Source: Tunturiibacter empetritectus (GTDB taxonomy: Bacteria > Acidobacteriota > Terriglobia > Terriglobales > Acidobacteriaceae). Taken from it: DNA of 64,000 nt. The position numbers and the translations under genes are program-made. The stretch is from assembly GCF_013410875.1 (NCBI RefSeq), contig NZ_JACCCU010000001.1, forward strand, positions 1,116,001 through 1,180,000. Direction: 5' to 3'. Positions 1 to 10,814 of the stretch are shown here, piece by piece. The notes under the pieces are model-generated. The model had not been told where the DNA came from and ran no database searches. It worked only from the letters and a program-made list of their open reading frames with translations. Every line of letters starts with the position of its first letter. The first letter of the stretch is position 1.

Positions 1-1
1 C

Positions 2-592
2 ACGAAGGTCGAGACGCTCTCGGACGATTGGTATGTGTTGAAGAAGACTACTTTTGAACTGCAACGGAGCGATGGAACCTGGCAGCAGCAGAGCAGGGAG
101 ACCTACGACCGGGGCAATGGCGCGACGATCCTGCTGTACAACCTTGAGCGGCGAACGGTTGTGTTAACACGACAGTTTCGCTTTCCGGCTTTTGTGAATG
201 GACACTCCGGGATGCTAATAGAGACGGCGGCCGGCCTTTTGGATAAAGCGAGCCCTGAAGACAGAATCAAGGCTGAGGTGGAGGAGGAGACAGGGTATCG
301 CGTCGATCATGTGCGGAAGATCTTTGAAGCCTTTATGAGTCCAGGCTCGGTGACCGAAAAGCTCTACTTCTTCCTAGCGGAGTATAACTGCGGGAGTCGG
401 GTAGCGCAGGGAGGCGGCAACTTCAACGAGGGGGAGGATATTGAGGTGCTGGAGCTTTCGATTGAAGATGCGATGGCGGCGATCGGGCGGGGTGAAATCG
501 CGGACGGCAAGACCATCATGCTGTTGCAGTATGCCTATATTCATTTGTTCAGTAAACAGAACGGACGATCTGGGTTGCCTGATTCGCTGTGA
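2..592 (+). CDS. NUDIX hydrolase, NudK/GDP-mannose pyrophosphatase-like (5' partial)
   Basis: The frame is open from base 2, and the residues before the internal GTG at 35 ([20 protein letters not shown]) match the N-terminal region of the NudK family, so the gene begins outside the window. The body carries [13 protein letters not shown] and the Nudix box [20 protein letters not shown] followed by TGY, whose Glu residues bind the metal. The C-terminal segment [15 protein letters not shown] is typical of NudK/ADP-sugar pyrophosphatases. The family hydrolyses nucleoside diphosphate sugars such as GDP-mannose in the cytosol; the exact substrate is not shown by the sequence. The stop is followed closely by the aldehyde dehydrogenase gene. 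Confidence 0.9.
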   Translation, partial: TKVETLSDDWYVLKKTTFELQRSDGTWQQQSRETYDRGNGATILLYNLERRTVVLTRQFRFPAFVNGHSGMLIETAAGLLDKASPEDRIKAEVEEETGYRVDHVRKIFEAFMSPGSVTEKLYFFLAEYNCGSRVAQGGGNFNEGEDIEVLELSIEDAMAAIGRGEIADGKTIMLLQYAYIHLFSKQNGRSGLPDSL

Positions 593-660
593 CAGGAATC
601 GGCGAGGAGGACTACAATTTCGAGCGCGGTGAAGGTAAGGATCTCGAGGGAGTGGACACT

Positions 661-2190
661 ATGGCTACGATGACTGCGCTTCAGCCAGGGACCTATGGGT
701 TTCCGGTTCAGATCAAGAAACGGTATGAGAACTACATCGGCGGGGAGTGGGTCGCACCGCTGTCTGGGCAATACTTTGAGAATGTGACGCCGGTGACGGG
801 GCAGGTACTGTGCGAGATTGCGCGGTCGAATGCGGCGGATGTAGACCGAGCGTTGGACGCGGCGCATGCGGCGAAGAAGGCCTGGGGAAAGATTTCAACA
901 ACTGAGCGCGGACGCATGCTGGAGAAGATTGCGCAGCGGATCGAAGACAATCTGGAGATGCTGGCGACGGTGGAGACGTGGGATAACGGCAAGCCTATTC
1001 GCGAGACGATGGCGGCGGATATGCCTCTGGCTGTCGATCACTTTCGTTACTTCGCCGGGGTGATTCGTGCACAGGAGGGTTCGATCTCGGAGATCGATAA
1101 GGATACGGTGGCGTACCACTACCATGAGCCTCTGGGTGTGATTGGGCTGATTATTCCGTGGAACTTTCCGATCCTGATGGCGACGTGGAAGCTGGCGCCG
1201 GCGCTGGCCGCAGGAAATTGCGTGGTGCTGAAGCCGGCAGAGCAAACTCCTATGTCGATCCTGGTTTTGATGGAGTTGATCCAGGATATTTTGCCGCCGG
1301 GAGTGGTAAATATCGTCAATGGGTTTGGGTTGGAGGCTGGGAAGCCGCTGGCTTCGAGCAAGCGCATCAACAAGATTGCGTTTACAGGGGAGACGACGAC
1401 GGGGCGGCTGATTATGCAGTATGCCTCGCAGAACATTATTCCGGTGACGCTGGAGCTTGGGGGGAAGAGTCCGAATATATTTTTCAAAGATGTGGCGAGC
1501 GCGGATGATGCGTTTTTCGACAAGGCGTTGGAAGGCTTTACGATGTTCGCATTGAACCAGGGCGAGGTGTGTACCTGCCCTTCACGCGCACTGATTCAGG
1601 ACACGCTCTACGACCAGTTCATGGAGCGTGCCCTGAAGCGCGTCGGTGCGATCAGGCAGGGAAATCCGCTGGATAAGACGACGATGATTGGAGCACAGGC
1701 TTCGAGCGAGCAGATGGAGAAGATTCTTTCCTACTTCGACATCGGCAAGCAGGAGGGTGCGGAGGTGCTAGCAGGAGGGAAGCGCGCTGCGCAGGGTGGC
1801 GATCTGGCCGAGGGATTTTATATTGAACCGACTGTCTTCAAAGGTAACAACAAGATGCGCATCTTTCAGGAGGAAATCTTTGGGCCGGTAGTTTCGGTGA
1901 CGACCTTCCACGATGAGGAGGAGGCGTTGGCGCTGGCCAATGACACGTTGTACGGGTTAGGCGCGGGAGTTTGGACTCGGGATATGAATCGCGCTTACCA
2001 CTTTGGGCGGGAGATTGAGGCAGGACGGGTTTGGACGAACTGCTATCACTTGTATCCGGCTCATGCGGCCTTTGGCGGGTATAAACAGTCGGGTGTTGGG
2101 CGGGAGAATCACAAGATGATGCTCGAGCATTATCAGCAGACTAAGAATCAGCTGGTGAGCTATAGCCCGAATGCTATGGGATTTTTTTAG
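661..2190 (+). CDS. NAD-dependent aldehyde dehydrogenase, ExaC/AcoD type
   Basis: 509 residues, the usual length of the AcoD/ExaC acetaldehyde dehydrogenase group. The start chosen is ATG 661, with GAGGG about ten bases upstream; an earlier in-frame GTG at 589 would add an extension unlike the family. Visible landmarks are YENYIGGEW near the N-terminus, [19 protein letters not shown] (cofactor fold), FTGETTTGR, the general-base Glu in LELGGKSPN, and [11 protein letters not shown], the double-Cys active site typical of this group. It oxidises short-chain aldehydes to acids in the cytosol. The next gene encodes DUF779, a frequent neighbour of this family, though here the two are separated by a 207-bp palindromic element. 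Confidence 0.93.
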   Translation: MATMTALQPGTYGFPVQIKKRYENYIGGEWVAPLSGQYFENVTPVTGQVLCEIARSNAADVDRALDAAHAAKKAWGKISTTERGRMLEKIAQRIEDNLEMLATVETWDNGKPIRETMAADMPLAVDHFRYFAGVIRAQEGSISEIDKDTVAYHYHEPLGVIGLIIPWNFPILMATWKLAPALAAGNCVVLKPAEQTPMSILVLMELIQDILPPGVVNIVNGFGLEAGKPLASSKRINKIAFTGETTTGRLIMQYASQNIIPVTLELGGKSPNIFFKDVASADDAFFDKALEGFTMFALNQGEVCTCPSRALIQDTLYDQFMERALKRVGAIRQGNPLDKTTMIGAQASSEQMEKILSYFDIGKQEGAEVLAGGKRAAQGGDLAEGFYIEPTVFKGNNKMRIFQEEIFGPVVSVTTFHDEEEALALANDTLYGLGAGVWTRDMNRAYHFGREIEAGRVWTNCYHLYPAHAAFGGYKQSGVGRENHKMMLEHYQQTKNQLVSYSPNAMGFF

Positions 2191-2197
2191 AGGAGAT

Positions 2198-2404
2198 GTC
2201 CTGCCGGACGGGCCCACTGCGCGTGGGGCGGTCACTTCGTGACTTGTATACCCTTCTTTGGCGGGTTGAGTTCCGTGGTTCCTCCCGTTGGTCGGGAACG
2301 ATCATCTCCGACCAACGGGAGGACCGATGCTGTTAGTGCTGCCGAGACCGGTATACGCGTCACGAAGTGACCGCCCCACGCGCAGTGGGCCCGTCCGGCA
2401 GGAC
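2198..2404. repeat. nested REP-like palindromic element (two head-to-head units)
   Basis: Outer arms 2198-2252 and 2350-2404 are inverted copies matching at 53 of 55 positions; inner arms 2281-2295 and 2308-2322 (cctcccgttggtcgg) are a perfect 15-bp inverted repeat. Each outer arm holds the small hairpin gtcacttcgtgac. The element fills the space between aldehyde dehydrogenase and DUF779, and its right end abuts the DUF779 start codon. A single-unit relative is at 8025-8169. No transposase is encoded; the arrangement resembles REP/BIME repeats. Confidence 0.85.
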
Positions 2405-2791
2405 ATGGGGTTAAAGATGGGTTTACCGGAACAGGTTGTGACGACGCCTGCTGCTGAGGAGTTGATGGGCAGGTTGTCGAACAAACATGGGGAGCTGATG
2501 TTTCATCAGTCGGGAGGTTGCTGTGACGGCAGCTCCCCCATGTGCTATCCGCGGGGGGAGTTTTTAGTGGGAGATGGCGATGTGCTGCTGGCGACGCTGG
2601 GGGAGACTCCGTTTTATATGAGCGGCAGCCAGTTCGAATACTGGAAGCACACGCAGCTGATTTTAGATGTGGTGCCGGGACGCGGGGGGATGTTTTCGCT
2701 GGAGAACGGAGAAGGGGTACGGTTTCTGATCCGGTCGAGGGTGTTCACGGATGTGGAGATTGGTGCTCTTAGAGCGGCGGGGCGGATTTAG
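2405..2791 (+). CDS. DUF779 domain protein
   Basis: 128 residues from ATG 2405; a second ATG at 2417 is equally possible. The frame is open upstream from a GTG at 2288, but that part is encoded by the palindromic repeat and is unlike DUF779, so it is excluded. Conserved family features are VVTTPAAEELMGRL, the Cys pair in FHQSGGCCDGSSPMCYP, and the C-terminal segment GVRFLIRSRVFTDVEI. DUF779 proteins commonly sit beside ExaC/AcoD aldehyde dehydrogenases; their biochemical role is not established. The clustered cysteines suggest a metal or redox role, which is inference. Confidence 0.88.
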   Translation: MGLKMGLPEQVVTTPAAEELMGRLSNKHGELMFHQSGGCCDGSSPMCYPRGEFLVGDGDVLLATLGETPFYMSGSQFEYWKHTQLILDVVPGRGGMFSLENGEGVRFLIRSRVFTDVEIGALRAAGRI

Positions 2792-2842
2792 TGGGTGGTT
2801 GGGACGCTCAGGCTGATTGTTTGATGTGGGTGAAGCGAACAG

Positions 2843-3038
2843 CAGATTCCTCCGCTACGCTGCGGAATGACAACAAAAAGGAGGAGCGCTGCACCAACAG
2901 GCAAATTGCTCTAAGAGAGAGGTGTGCCACTTCGGAAGAATGCGGGGATTCTTCGCTGCGCTCAGAATGACGGATGTCTAACGGGATTATCTTTGGCGAG
3001 GATGACGGATGTTTTAATGGGGCTATCTTTTGGCGAGG
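2843..3038. repeat. interspersed intergenic repeats
   Basis: Two copies of a repeat widespread in bacterial intergenic DNA are visible: agattcctccgctacgctgc at 2844 and a diverged copy, ggggattcttcgctgcgctc, at 2944; read on the other strand they give the familiar spurious peptide RHSERSEESP. They are followed by an imperfect direct duplication, 2967-3001 and 3002-3038, both beginning atgacggatgt and ending ggcgagg. The second copy includes the last codons of the anti-sigma gene, so this is a small duplication of that gene's 3' end. There is no gene in 2792-3022. Confidence 0.7.
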
Positions 3039-3259
3039 CACTTGGCCATGATGGCGGAGTGAAGGCGTTCGCGCAGTCCGGGAGAGACCTCGTAGATCTC
3101 GTTACCCTTGTAGACCTCGATGGTCTGGTGGGTGGTGTTGAGAACGACGCGGCAGTGCTGGCAGCCAGCGGTGTGTTCGCTGATCTCCTCGCGAAGCTCG
3201 GTAGTGAGCTGGTCGTCGAAGTAGTCGGAAAGATGGCTCAATAGGTCCGTGCAGTTCAT
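3023..3259 (-). CDS. anti-sigma factor with zinc-finger (zf-HC2-like)
   Basis: A 78-residue protein. The N-terminal CTDLLSHLSDYFDDQL and the motif HTAGCQHC match the small zinc-binding anti-sigma domain (H-x3-C-x2-C) that holds ECF sigma factors inactive. There is no membrane segment, so it should be a soluble cytosolic regulator. Its start overlaps the stop of the sigma-factor gene by four bases (ATGA), so the two are translationally coupled, the usual order for an ECF sigma factor and its inhibitor. What signal releases the sigma factor cannot be seen. Confidence 0.88.
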   Translation of the reverse strand: MNCTDLLSHLSDYFDDQLTTELREEISEHTAGCQHCRVVLNTTHQTIEVYKGNEIYEVSPGLRERLHSAIMAKCLAKR

Positions 3260-3882
3260 GCTGGCTGGCCCTCCTGCTTCTGCCGGAAGTATCGGCTGAG
3301 ACGTTCGCGCAGTTGAAGCCGCGCACGCAACAATCTTGATTTCACCGCGGGGACGCTCAAGCCGAGTGCCTCCGCAGTCTCTTCCGTGGAGAGATTTTCA
3401 ACGTCGCGGAGAGTGAAGACGGTGCGGAATCCTGGGGGGAGACCCTGAATGGTCTTGCGGAGAATGTCGGCGAGCTCAGCCTGGTTGTACTGCTGCTCGG
3501 GGTTTGGCCGCCACTCGGCAAAATCGCGAGGAATAGATCCTTCTTCGGTCCGAACGTCTTCGTCCATGGAGACGGTCTTGCTGGTTTTGCGCTTGCGCAG
3601 CCGCATGAGGCTCTCATTGACCGCGATGCGGACGAGCCACGTCGAGAACTTGGAGTTTCCCTGGAACTGCTCCAGCTTCTCGTAGGCCTTGAGGAATGCG
3701 TCTTGCGTGATGTCTTCGGCGTCTTCACGGTTTTGAGTAATATGCTGCGCTACCCGGAAGATCTGGCGCTCGTACTGACGAACCAGTTGCTCGAATGCTG
3801 CGGTATCCCCCGCCTTTGCGCGCGCTACAAGCGCTACGTCGGGGTGTACCTCTTCCGTGGCTGGGGATTGGATGGCGGGCAT
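3256..3882 (-). CDS. ECF-family RNA polymerase sigma factor
   Basis: 208 residues. Region 2 is seen in FEQLVRQYERQIFRVAQHIT and DAEDITQDAFLKAYEKLEQF, region 4 in GLPPGFRTVFTLRDVENLST and the helix-turn-helix GLSVPAVKSRLLRARLQLRE. Spacing and length fit group 4 (ECF, SigW/RpoE-like) sigma factors, which direct RNA polymerase to stress or envelope regulons. The chosen start is the ATG of MPAIQSPATEEVHPD. It is coupled to the downstream anti-sigma gene. I did not find a convincing auto-regulated ECF promoter in the 235 bases upstream, so its control is unknown. Confidence 0.94.
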   Translation of the reverse strand: MPAIQSPATEEVHPDVALVARAKAGDTAAFEQLVRQYERQIFRVAQHITQNREDAEDITQDAFLKAYEKLEQFQGNSKFSTWLVRIAVNESLMRLRKRKTSKTVSMDEDVRTEEGSIPRDFAEWRPNPEQQYNQAELADILRKTIQGLPPGFRTVFTLRDVENLSTEETAEALGLSVPAVKSRLLRARLQLRERLSRYFRQKQEGQPA

Positions 3883-4117
3883 GAGTGAAAAGGTGCGGAA
3901 AACAGGTACTGAAATCGTCCGGTTGAAGGAGGGCTGAGATCAGTATCTACAACATAGTAAATGTCGGTGAGGCAGAGAGCAAAGTTATGGATTGGAAGAG
4001 ATCTGCGGAGAGGAATTTTTGTTGCCGGAAGAGGCGGTTCCCGAAGCGAGGTTCCCGGAGAACACGGCTTGACGGATCATGCTCGATGGTGTTGCCGAAC
4101 GTCGATGGCGAAGGGAC

Positions 4118-4756
4118 TTAGCCGCGGGCGAACTTTCGCCGGAGGGCGCTGGCTGCTGCGACCAGGCCGGTGCCGAAGAGGATGATGGTGCTTGGCTCGG
4201 GAGTGGGTGCGGTGGTGAAGTTAGTGACGATGAAGCTGTCGTCGTTGTAGTCGAGGTCGGAGAGGGTGAGCGGCTTGAGGCCTGTGGCTCCGAGATCCTC
4301 CATCCCGATATAGATGCCTGCAGGAATACCGCCTACTCCGCCGGAGGAGGCGGTGGAGTAGGCGTGGTTGTAGCCGTCGTCGTTGTAGTTTGCGGGTGAG
4401 GCTGTGCCGAAGTAGTCGACTGAGCTAAAGTATTGGTCGGTTGTGACGTCGTCAAAGACGAAGATGAGGGAGTCACCGGCTTTGACAGATAGTGAGACAG
4501 AGGATCCGCCGGCGGAGGTGTGGTTGTCGAGAGAGGGGACGGTGCGTGTGCCGGAGGTCTTGTCCCAGAGGATGATCTTGTCGTCGTTGCTGGCGCTGGA
4601 AGAGTAGAAGTAGGCGGTTACTATCCCGTTGCCGGTTGCTGTAAACGATTGGTCCGGAGCTAGTTGCCCGACGTTTGCGTAGGGGATAGGGTCGGCGAGG
4701 AGAGGGATGCAAGCGAGGGCAAGGAGAGAGGCAAGGGCGTGCAGGCTTAAGCGCAT
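4118..4756 (-). CDS. PEP-CTERM sorting-domain exported protein
   Basis: 212 residues. Residues 1-21 form a signal peptide (MRLSLHALASLLALACIPLL). The C-terminus is a PEP-CTERM tripartite signal: PEPS near residue 186, a hydrophobic stretch, then a basic tail ending RRKFARG. The central part DLDYNDDSFIVTNF resembles the Asp-rich segment of DUF4114-type modules of surface proteins. PEP-CTERM proteins are processed by exosortase at the membrane and often belong to the extracellular matrix; no exosortase is in this window. It is monocistronic and divergent from the transglycosylase gene. Confidence 0.88.
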   Translation of the reverse strand: MRLSLHALASLLALACIPLLADPIPYANVGQLAPDQSFTATGNGIVTAYFYSSSASNDDKIILWDKTSGTRTVPSLDNHTSAGGSSVSLSVKAGDSLIFVFDDVTTDQYFSSVDYFGTASPANYNDDGYNHAYSTASSGGVGGIPAGIYIGMEDLGATGLKPLTLSDLDYNDDSFIVTNFTTAPTPEPSTIILFGTGLVAAASALRRKFARG

Positions 4757-5103
4757 AGTATTCCTCGTACTTCCTCAGAGGCAATCTGGAGACTCTTTCT
4801 GGAGGGAGAGAATGCATTCGCGGGACAACATGAGTGAGATATGCGTACGCACTTACCTGCATATTGCAGTCTTCTTCGTCTATTCGGCCTTGAGGGGAAG
4901 ATCTTTACTCTTCTCGTGAAAAAAGACCGGCAACTAGTAATCTCAGGAGCGCTCGGCGCCGATAAAAGGGCAGGAGGCGCAGGTCGGACGCATCCTATGA
5001 AGTAACTGGAGTGGTATCTGGGGTGGTTCGCGGTCGATTGGTGCTGCGGAGCCGGAGCGGCTCAGCTTAGAGTGGAGATGTGGGTTGGAGAAACAAGGGA
5101 ACG
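4757..5103. other. intergenic region between divergent genes
   Basis: About 350 bases between the PEP-CTERM gene and the transglycosylase gene. It must hold both promoters. I see no RNA gene, repeat or recognisable operator in it. Confidence 0.5.
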
Positions 5104-7539
5104 ATGGTGACCATCGGCGGTAAGGTCTGGTTGGCGGTGGTTGCCGCTGCTTCGATTGGGATGAGCGTGCCGTGTTCTGCGGGCTACACGGTCGGGCAGG
5201 CACAGGCCACAACACCGGCGACGGCGCAATCTAAACCGCAGTCTAAGAAGGCGCCGAAGACACCGCCCAAGTCCGGGACATCCTCTGCAGGCGCAGGGAA
5301 GGCCTCGGGATCGAAGACGAAGGGGGCGAGCGGGAAGGCGAGGGCGGGGGCATCTGGCAAGACGTCGGGCAGTAAGACGACGGGGAAGAAGGGTACTGCG
5401 AGCCGGAAGCGCCACGTGGTCTCGCGGAAGCCAACGGCGCAGACGATTCGGTTGACGAGCGCGTTCAAGGCTTCGGAGCTGCTTCGTCCGATGGCGCAGC
5501 AGTTGGCGGCGACTCGGTCGGCAGCGGCTTATAGCGGGGTAGAGGCTTATGCGCGGCAGCATCCAGGAGAGGGCGCGGCTGCGGCTTACCTGGCGCTGGG
5601 GCATGCTGCGATGCTGGATCATCGGTATGACGATGCGGTGGGCAGCTATCGACAGGCGAATGTGAGCGGCACGGCGCTGGATGACTACGCGGATTGCCTA
5701 GGGGCGCAGGCGGCGATACAGGGTGGGCATGGGGCGGATGCGTATGGGTTACTGGATCGGTTCGCGGAACGGCATCCTGAGAGCATCTTCGACGCGAGTG
5801 CGCCGGTGTTGCTGGCGAATGCTCATCTGCAACAAAATGATCCGCAGGGCGCGCTGAAGGTTTTGGTGCCGCTGGTGGATTCGGCGCAGGCGTCGCATGT
5901 CGACTTTCGTTATGCGTTGGCGCGGGCTTACCAGGCCTCGGGTGACACGGCACATGCGGCTTCCATTTACAGCAGAATTTATGCTGGGTTTCCTTTGAGC
6001 GTTGAGGCTTCCCAGGCGCGTACGCAGTTGCAGGCGATGAATACGCCTCCTACTGCTGCAGAACGTAAGGTTCACGCGGACCAACTGTTCAACGCGAAGC
6101 GATACGCGGAGGCTGGAGAGGAGTATCACTCGATCGAGCGGGATGGTTCGGGTTTGAGCGTGGCGGACCATGATGCGCTGTTGATCTATGCCGCGGCATC
6201 CGATATGAGGTTGAAGAAAATCAGCCGGCGAGAGGTGGAGAAGCTGCCGGATACAAAAGACGATAGTGCGGCTCTGAAGTTGTATCTGCTGGCTGAGTTG
6301 TCGCGTAATGAGAATGATCAAAGCGCGCATGACGCTTTGATCGCGCAGATGGTGAGAGATTTTCCGACGAGCCGGTGGCTGGAGGAGGCGCTGTATTCAG
6401 GCGGAAATATGTATCTGCTGAAGCATGATGCGCAGCAGGCGACCTATCACTATGCGCTGCTGGTGAAGTTGTTTCCGAAGAGTTTATATGCGCCTTCGGC
6501 ACACTGGCGGGCGGCGTGGATGAACTATCGGCAGCATAACTATGCTGAGGCGGCGCGGTTGATGGAGGAGCAGATCCAGATGTTTGGCGGGGGGATCGAA
6601 ATTCCTGGGGCTCTCTACTGGCGCGGGCGAATTTATGAGGATGAAGAAAAGAACTTCGGGCAGGCTGCGAACTACTATCGTGCGCTGAGTGGCTCGTATA
6701 TCAACTCGTACTATGCAGGGCTGGCAAGGCAACGGTTGAATGTGCTGAAGGCGCAGACGGCGAGTGTCGCTCCGGCCGCGGCTTTGAGCGCGGTGCATGT
6801 GCCGGTGGTTCCGGAGTTGACTGGGGAGTTGCCGGAGAACGAGCCTCATCTGATCAAGGCGCGGCTGCTGGCGAATGCGGCGCTGAATGAATATATCGGG
6901 CCGGAGATTCAGGCGAGCGAAACCTCGAGCGAATGGGGCGCTCTGGCCCAGGCGGAGATCTACTCGTCGTATGGGGAGACGACGCGGGCGATTCAATCGA
7001 TGAAGCATAGCGGGATCTCCTTTTTTTCGCTGCCGCTGGATGAGGTTCCGACGGTGTATTGGAAGCTTCTGTTTCCGCAGCCTTACTGGGCAGATCTGAC
7101 GGCGAGCTCTCGGAAGAACGGTCTGGATCCCTTCCTGGTGGCGTCGCTGATTCGGCAGGAGTCGGAGTTCAATGCAGGTGTAGTGAGTCATGCAAACGCC
7201 TGGGGGCTGATGCAACTGCTGCCTTCGGTGGGGAAGGCGGCGGCGAAGAAGCAGGGGATCAAACACTTCGATGCGAATATGCTGTTGAACCCGGCGACAA
7301 ACCTACAGTTGGGCACACTGAACCTGCGCGAGGTGATGGACAGGTTCGGCGGACAGGCTGAGTATGCGCTGGCTGCTTACAACGCAGGGGACGTGCCGGT
7401 GCGGCAATGGATGGAGGTCGGAGACTACAAGGATATCGCCGAGTTCGTCGAGTCGATTCCTTACAGTGAGACGCGGGAGTATGTGCAGGCGATTCTGCGC
7501 AACCGTGAGATCTATCGCGCTCTGTATGCGGTGCAGTAG
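5104..7539 (+). CDS. soluble lytic murein transglycosylase (Slt70-like)
   Basis: 811 residues from ATG 5104 (aaggga four bases upstream); GTG 5080 is an alternative start. A signal peptide (KVWLAVVAAASIGMSVPCSA) is followed by a Lys/Ser/Thr-rich linker of about 80 residues, then a long helical TPR-like superhelix, and a C-terminal SLT domain. Catalytic Glu lies in SLIRQESEFN; further family motifs are ANAWGLMQLLPSVG and YALAAYNAGDVPVRQW. The family cleaves the MurNAc-GlcNAc bond of peptidoglycan in the periplasm, forming 1,6-anhydro ends. The basic linker after the signal peptide is longer than in E. coli Slt and may bind the wall; that is inference. Confidence 0.93.
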   Translation: MVTIGGKVWLAVVAAASIGMSVPCSAGYTVGQAQATTPATAQSKPQSKKAPKTPPKSGTSSAGAGKASGSKTKGASGKARAGASGKTSGSKTTGKKGTASRKRHVVSRKPTAQTIRLTSAFKASELLRPMAQQLAATRSAAAYSGVEAYARQHPGEGAAAAYLALGHAAMLDHRYDDAVGSYRQANVSGTALDDYADCLGAQAAIQGGHGADAYGLLDRFAERHPESIFDASAPVLLANAHLQQNDPQGALKVLVPLVDSAQASHVDFRYALARAYQASGDTAHAASIYSRIYAGFPLSVEASQARTQLQAMNTPPTAAERKVHADQLFNAKRYAEAGEEYHSIERDGSGLSVADHDALLIYAAASDMRLKKISRREVEKLPDTKDDSAALKLYLLAELSRNENDQSAHDALIAQMVRDFPTSRWLEEALYSGGNMYLLKHDAQQATYHYALLVKLFPKSLYAPSAHWRAAWMNYRQHNYAEAARLMEEQIQMFGGGIEIPGALYWRGRIYEDEEKNFGQAANYYRALSGSYINSYYAGLARQRLNVLKAQTASVAPAAALSAVHVPVVPELTGELPENEPHLIKARLLANAALNEYIGPEIQASETSSEWGALAQAEIYSSYGETTRAIQSMKHSGISFFSLPLDEVPTVYWKLLFPQPYWADLTASSRKNGLDPFLVASLIRQESEFNAGVVSHANAWGLMQLLPSVGKAAAKKQGIKHFDANMLLNPATNLQLGTLNLREVMDRFGGQAEYALAAYNAGDVPVRQWMEVGDYKDIAEFVESIPYSETREYVQAILRNREIYRALYAVQ

Positions 7540-7753
7540 GGCGGCGAACCACGCTGTCTTCTTTTCTTATTATTGTGCAAAATGCGGGATTGACAGGAGC
7601 GGGAATTCCGTTATTCTGTGCACCAGAAGTAGTGCACAGGACGACATGACATAAAGTCATCCAGGAGGTCTCTTCCGCAGCGTGACAATTCGGTATTGGC
7701 GCTAGAACGCGTGAGTCGTGAATCGCAGACAACCGTTGGGAGAAGAGGCAAGC

Positions 7754-8017
7754 ATGGTAGCGGAATTGAACCTACTTGAAGTGTGGATCCCGGAGCAGAT
7801 GCAGCCGGGCACGTTGTTTCTGCTGGAGCAAGCGGGCGAGCTGGGTAAGGCGGATAACCCTTACTGGGCGGTGCTGGCGTGTCCGTCGTGCGGATCGCTG
7901 GGGCTGATTACGAAGCAGCAGTGCGCTGGGCTGGAGGCTATGATCTGTGGGGCTTTGGACTGCTCGGCAGAGTATTTTCTTGAGGATCAGGCGATTCGGT
8001 ATCGGCTGGCTAGTTAG
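7754..8017 (+). CDS. small zinc-ribbon-like protein of unknown function
   Basis: 87 residues from ATG 7754, with agaagagg upstream; an in-frame GTG at 7718 would add 12 residues. CPSC near residue 46 and a later CGALDC could form a four-Cys metal site of zinc-ribbon type. No signal peptide. I do not recognise the family. It is followed directly by a REP-like element and then, convergent, by the permease genes. Confidence 0.65.
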   Translation: MVAELNLLEVWIPEQMQPGTLFLLEQAGELGKADNPYWAVLACPSCGSLGLITKQQCAGLEAMICGALDCSAEYFLEDQAIRYRLAS

Positions 8018-8024
8018 GGCGTGT

Positions 8025-8169
8025 GTCCTGCTGGACGGGCCCACTTCGCTTGCCCCCACGAACGAAAATTTGTTCGGGGGGACCCCGATTCGCGCGGTCA
8101 CTTCGTGACTCCTCTACCTTGTTACGGCGGAGTGAACGGTGCTGGTCCTCCCGTTGGTCGTGAGGACCG
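8025..8169. repeat. REP-like element, single unit related to 2198-2404
   Basis: Shares with the first element, in the same order, gtcctgc-ggacgggcccact, gcggtcacttcgtgact and cctcccgttggtcg, with different connecting sequence, including cccccacgaacg/tgttcggggg, a further small hairpin. It lies between convergent genes and may also serve as their terminator. Confidence 0.75.
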
Positions 8170-8171
8170 GG

Positions 8172-9428
<1,257 letters not shown>

Positions 9429-9430
9429 CT

Positions 9431-10687
9431 CTACTCTGTCCTCAGGCATTCCATGGGGCTAAGATTAGCGGCGCGAAGAGCAGGGTACATTCCTGCGAAG
9501 ACAGTGATGGCTGCCAGGGTGGTGAGCGATGCGGCAATGGCCATTGGAGAGATTACTGGGTGCGGCACAAAGTCGGGAAGTGGGGCATAACGCATAACGA
9601 CGCAGACTCCGACTCCAAGTGCCAGACCGCCGAGTCCGCTGACCAGGGTGATGATTGCGGACTCGACGAGGAATTGGCGTTTGATATCGATGGCAGTGGC
9701 GCCGAGGGCTTTGCGAACGCCGATCTCGCGAGTGCGTTCGGTGACTGCGACCAGCATAATGTTCATGACGCCGATACCACCGAGGGCGAGTGTCAGCAGC
9801 GCTACTGCGCCGAAGAAAAATGTCATGACGCTGAAGATGCGTTCGGTAAACTTCGAGCCTTCGAGGGTATCCCATATCCAGAGAGCTTCTTTGTCGTTGG
9901 GATCGTAGTGGTGACGTTCTGCGATGATTCGCGATACCTGGTCCAGGGCTCTTTCGTGCATGCCGGGGGATACGGGCTCGACGACGATGTTGTTGACGTA
10001 TCCGCGGATGACGCCGGGACCTTCGGTTGGCGGGAAGTCGCGGGCCATGGCCGAATAGGTTGTGAAGAGTTGTGTGTTGTCGGGGCCGCTGCCGTAGCTG
10101 CCATTCTGCTTCTTTTTTGCAAGCACACCGATGACGGTATATTCATAACCGCTAACCATCAACGGCTGTCCGATGACTGGCTTGCCAGGGAAGAGCTGCC
10201 GATTTGCTTCGGCACCAAGTAGAATGACGCGTGCCCCTTCGGTTTCGTCTTGCGCGGTCATGAGCCGTCCCTGTTCAACGGTGAGGGAGCGGAATCGTTG
10301 ATACTCCGGCCATACGCCACGCACGGGCCGGTTTGCTGCATTCCACTGGCTGACCTCGGCGACGCTGCGGCGGAGTTCGGGGCTTACGGTCTTTACCAGA
10401 GACGCTTGTTGCTGGATCGCGATGGCGTCATCGACGGTGAGATGAATGTCTCGGCCTGCGGCGTATCCTCCCGCCTGGGCACCGGTCTTGCCGCCAAAGA
10501 TGATTGCGATGTCGGTGCCAATCGTGCGGAGATGCTCCTTTTGATCCACGTTGAAGCCGATGCCAAGGCCAACGAGCAGGATCACCGACGTGATGCCCCA
10601 GACGATGCCGAACATTGTAAGAAAGCTGCGGAGCTTGGTGTCCCAGAGAGCAGACAAGGTTTGCATCAGGATTTCGTGGAGAGGCAT
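9431..10687 (-). CDS. MacB-like ABC transporter permease (first of a pair)
   Basis: 418 residues, the same architecture as its downstream partner: an N-terminal helix (SFLTMFGIVWGITSVILLVG), a periplasmic domain of about 220 residues, and three C-terminal helices with TREIGVRKALGATAIDIKRQ, the cytosolic coupling segment for an ATPase. The equal lengths and shared motifs suggest a tandem duplication that now yields a heterodimer. The partner ATPase is not in the operon; lone permease pairs of this type are frequent in acidobacteria. Confidence 0.88.
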   Translation of the reverse strand: MPLHEILMQTLSALWDTKLRSFLTMFGIVWGITSVILLVGLGIGFNVDQKEHLRTIGTDIAIIFGGKTGAQAGGYAAGRDIHLTVDDAIAIQQQASLVKTVSPELRRSVAEVSQWNAANRPVRGVWPEYQRFRSLTVEQGRLMTAQDETEGARVILLGAEANRQLFPGKPVIGQPLMVSGYEYTVIGVLAKKKQNGSYGSGPDNTQLFTTYSAMARDFPPTEGPGVIRGYVNNIVVEPVSPGMHERALDQVSRIIAERHHYDPNDKEALWIWDTLEGSKFTERIFSVMTFFFGAVALLTLALGGIGVMNIMLVAVTERTREIGVRKALGATAIDIKRQFLVESAIITLVSGLGGLALGVGVCVVMRYAPLPDFVPHPVISPMAIAASLTTLAAITVFAGMYPALRAANLSPMECLRTE

Positions 10688-10814
10688 GGAGTAACCGACC
10701 CGGGATAGGATGCAAACTCTTTGCAGATACGCAAAGATGCCAACGGAGGTTCCCTGGCGGGAGATCTTTCGGGAATGCGTTAAGATGATGAAGGCGGGTC
10801 ATAATCTCTCGCAA

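Noticed and set aside
541..867. Minus-strand ORF across the NUDIX/ALDH junction, and the many long antisense ORFs in the G+C-rich receptor and kinase genes
   Set aside because: They mirror codon bias of the real genes on the other strand and show no domain features.
2288..2404. Longer DUF779 start at GTG 2288
   Set aside because: The extra residues are encoded inside the palindromic repeat and have no likeness to the family.
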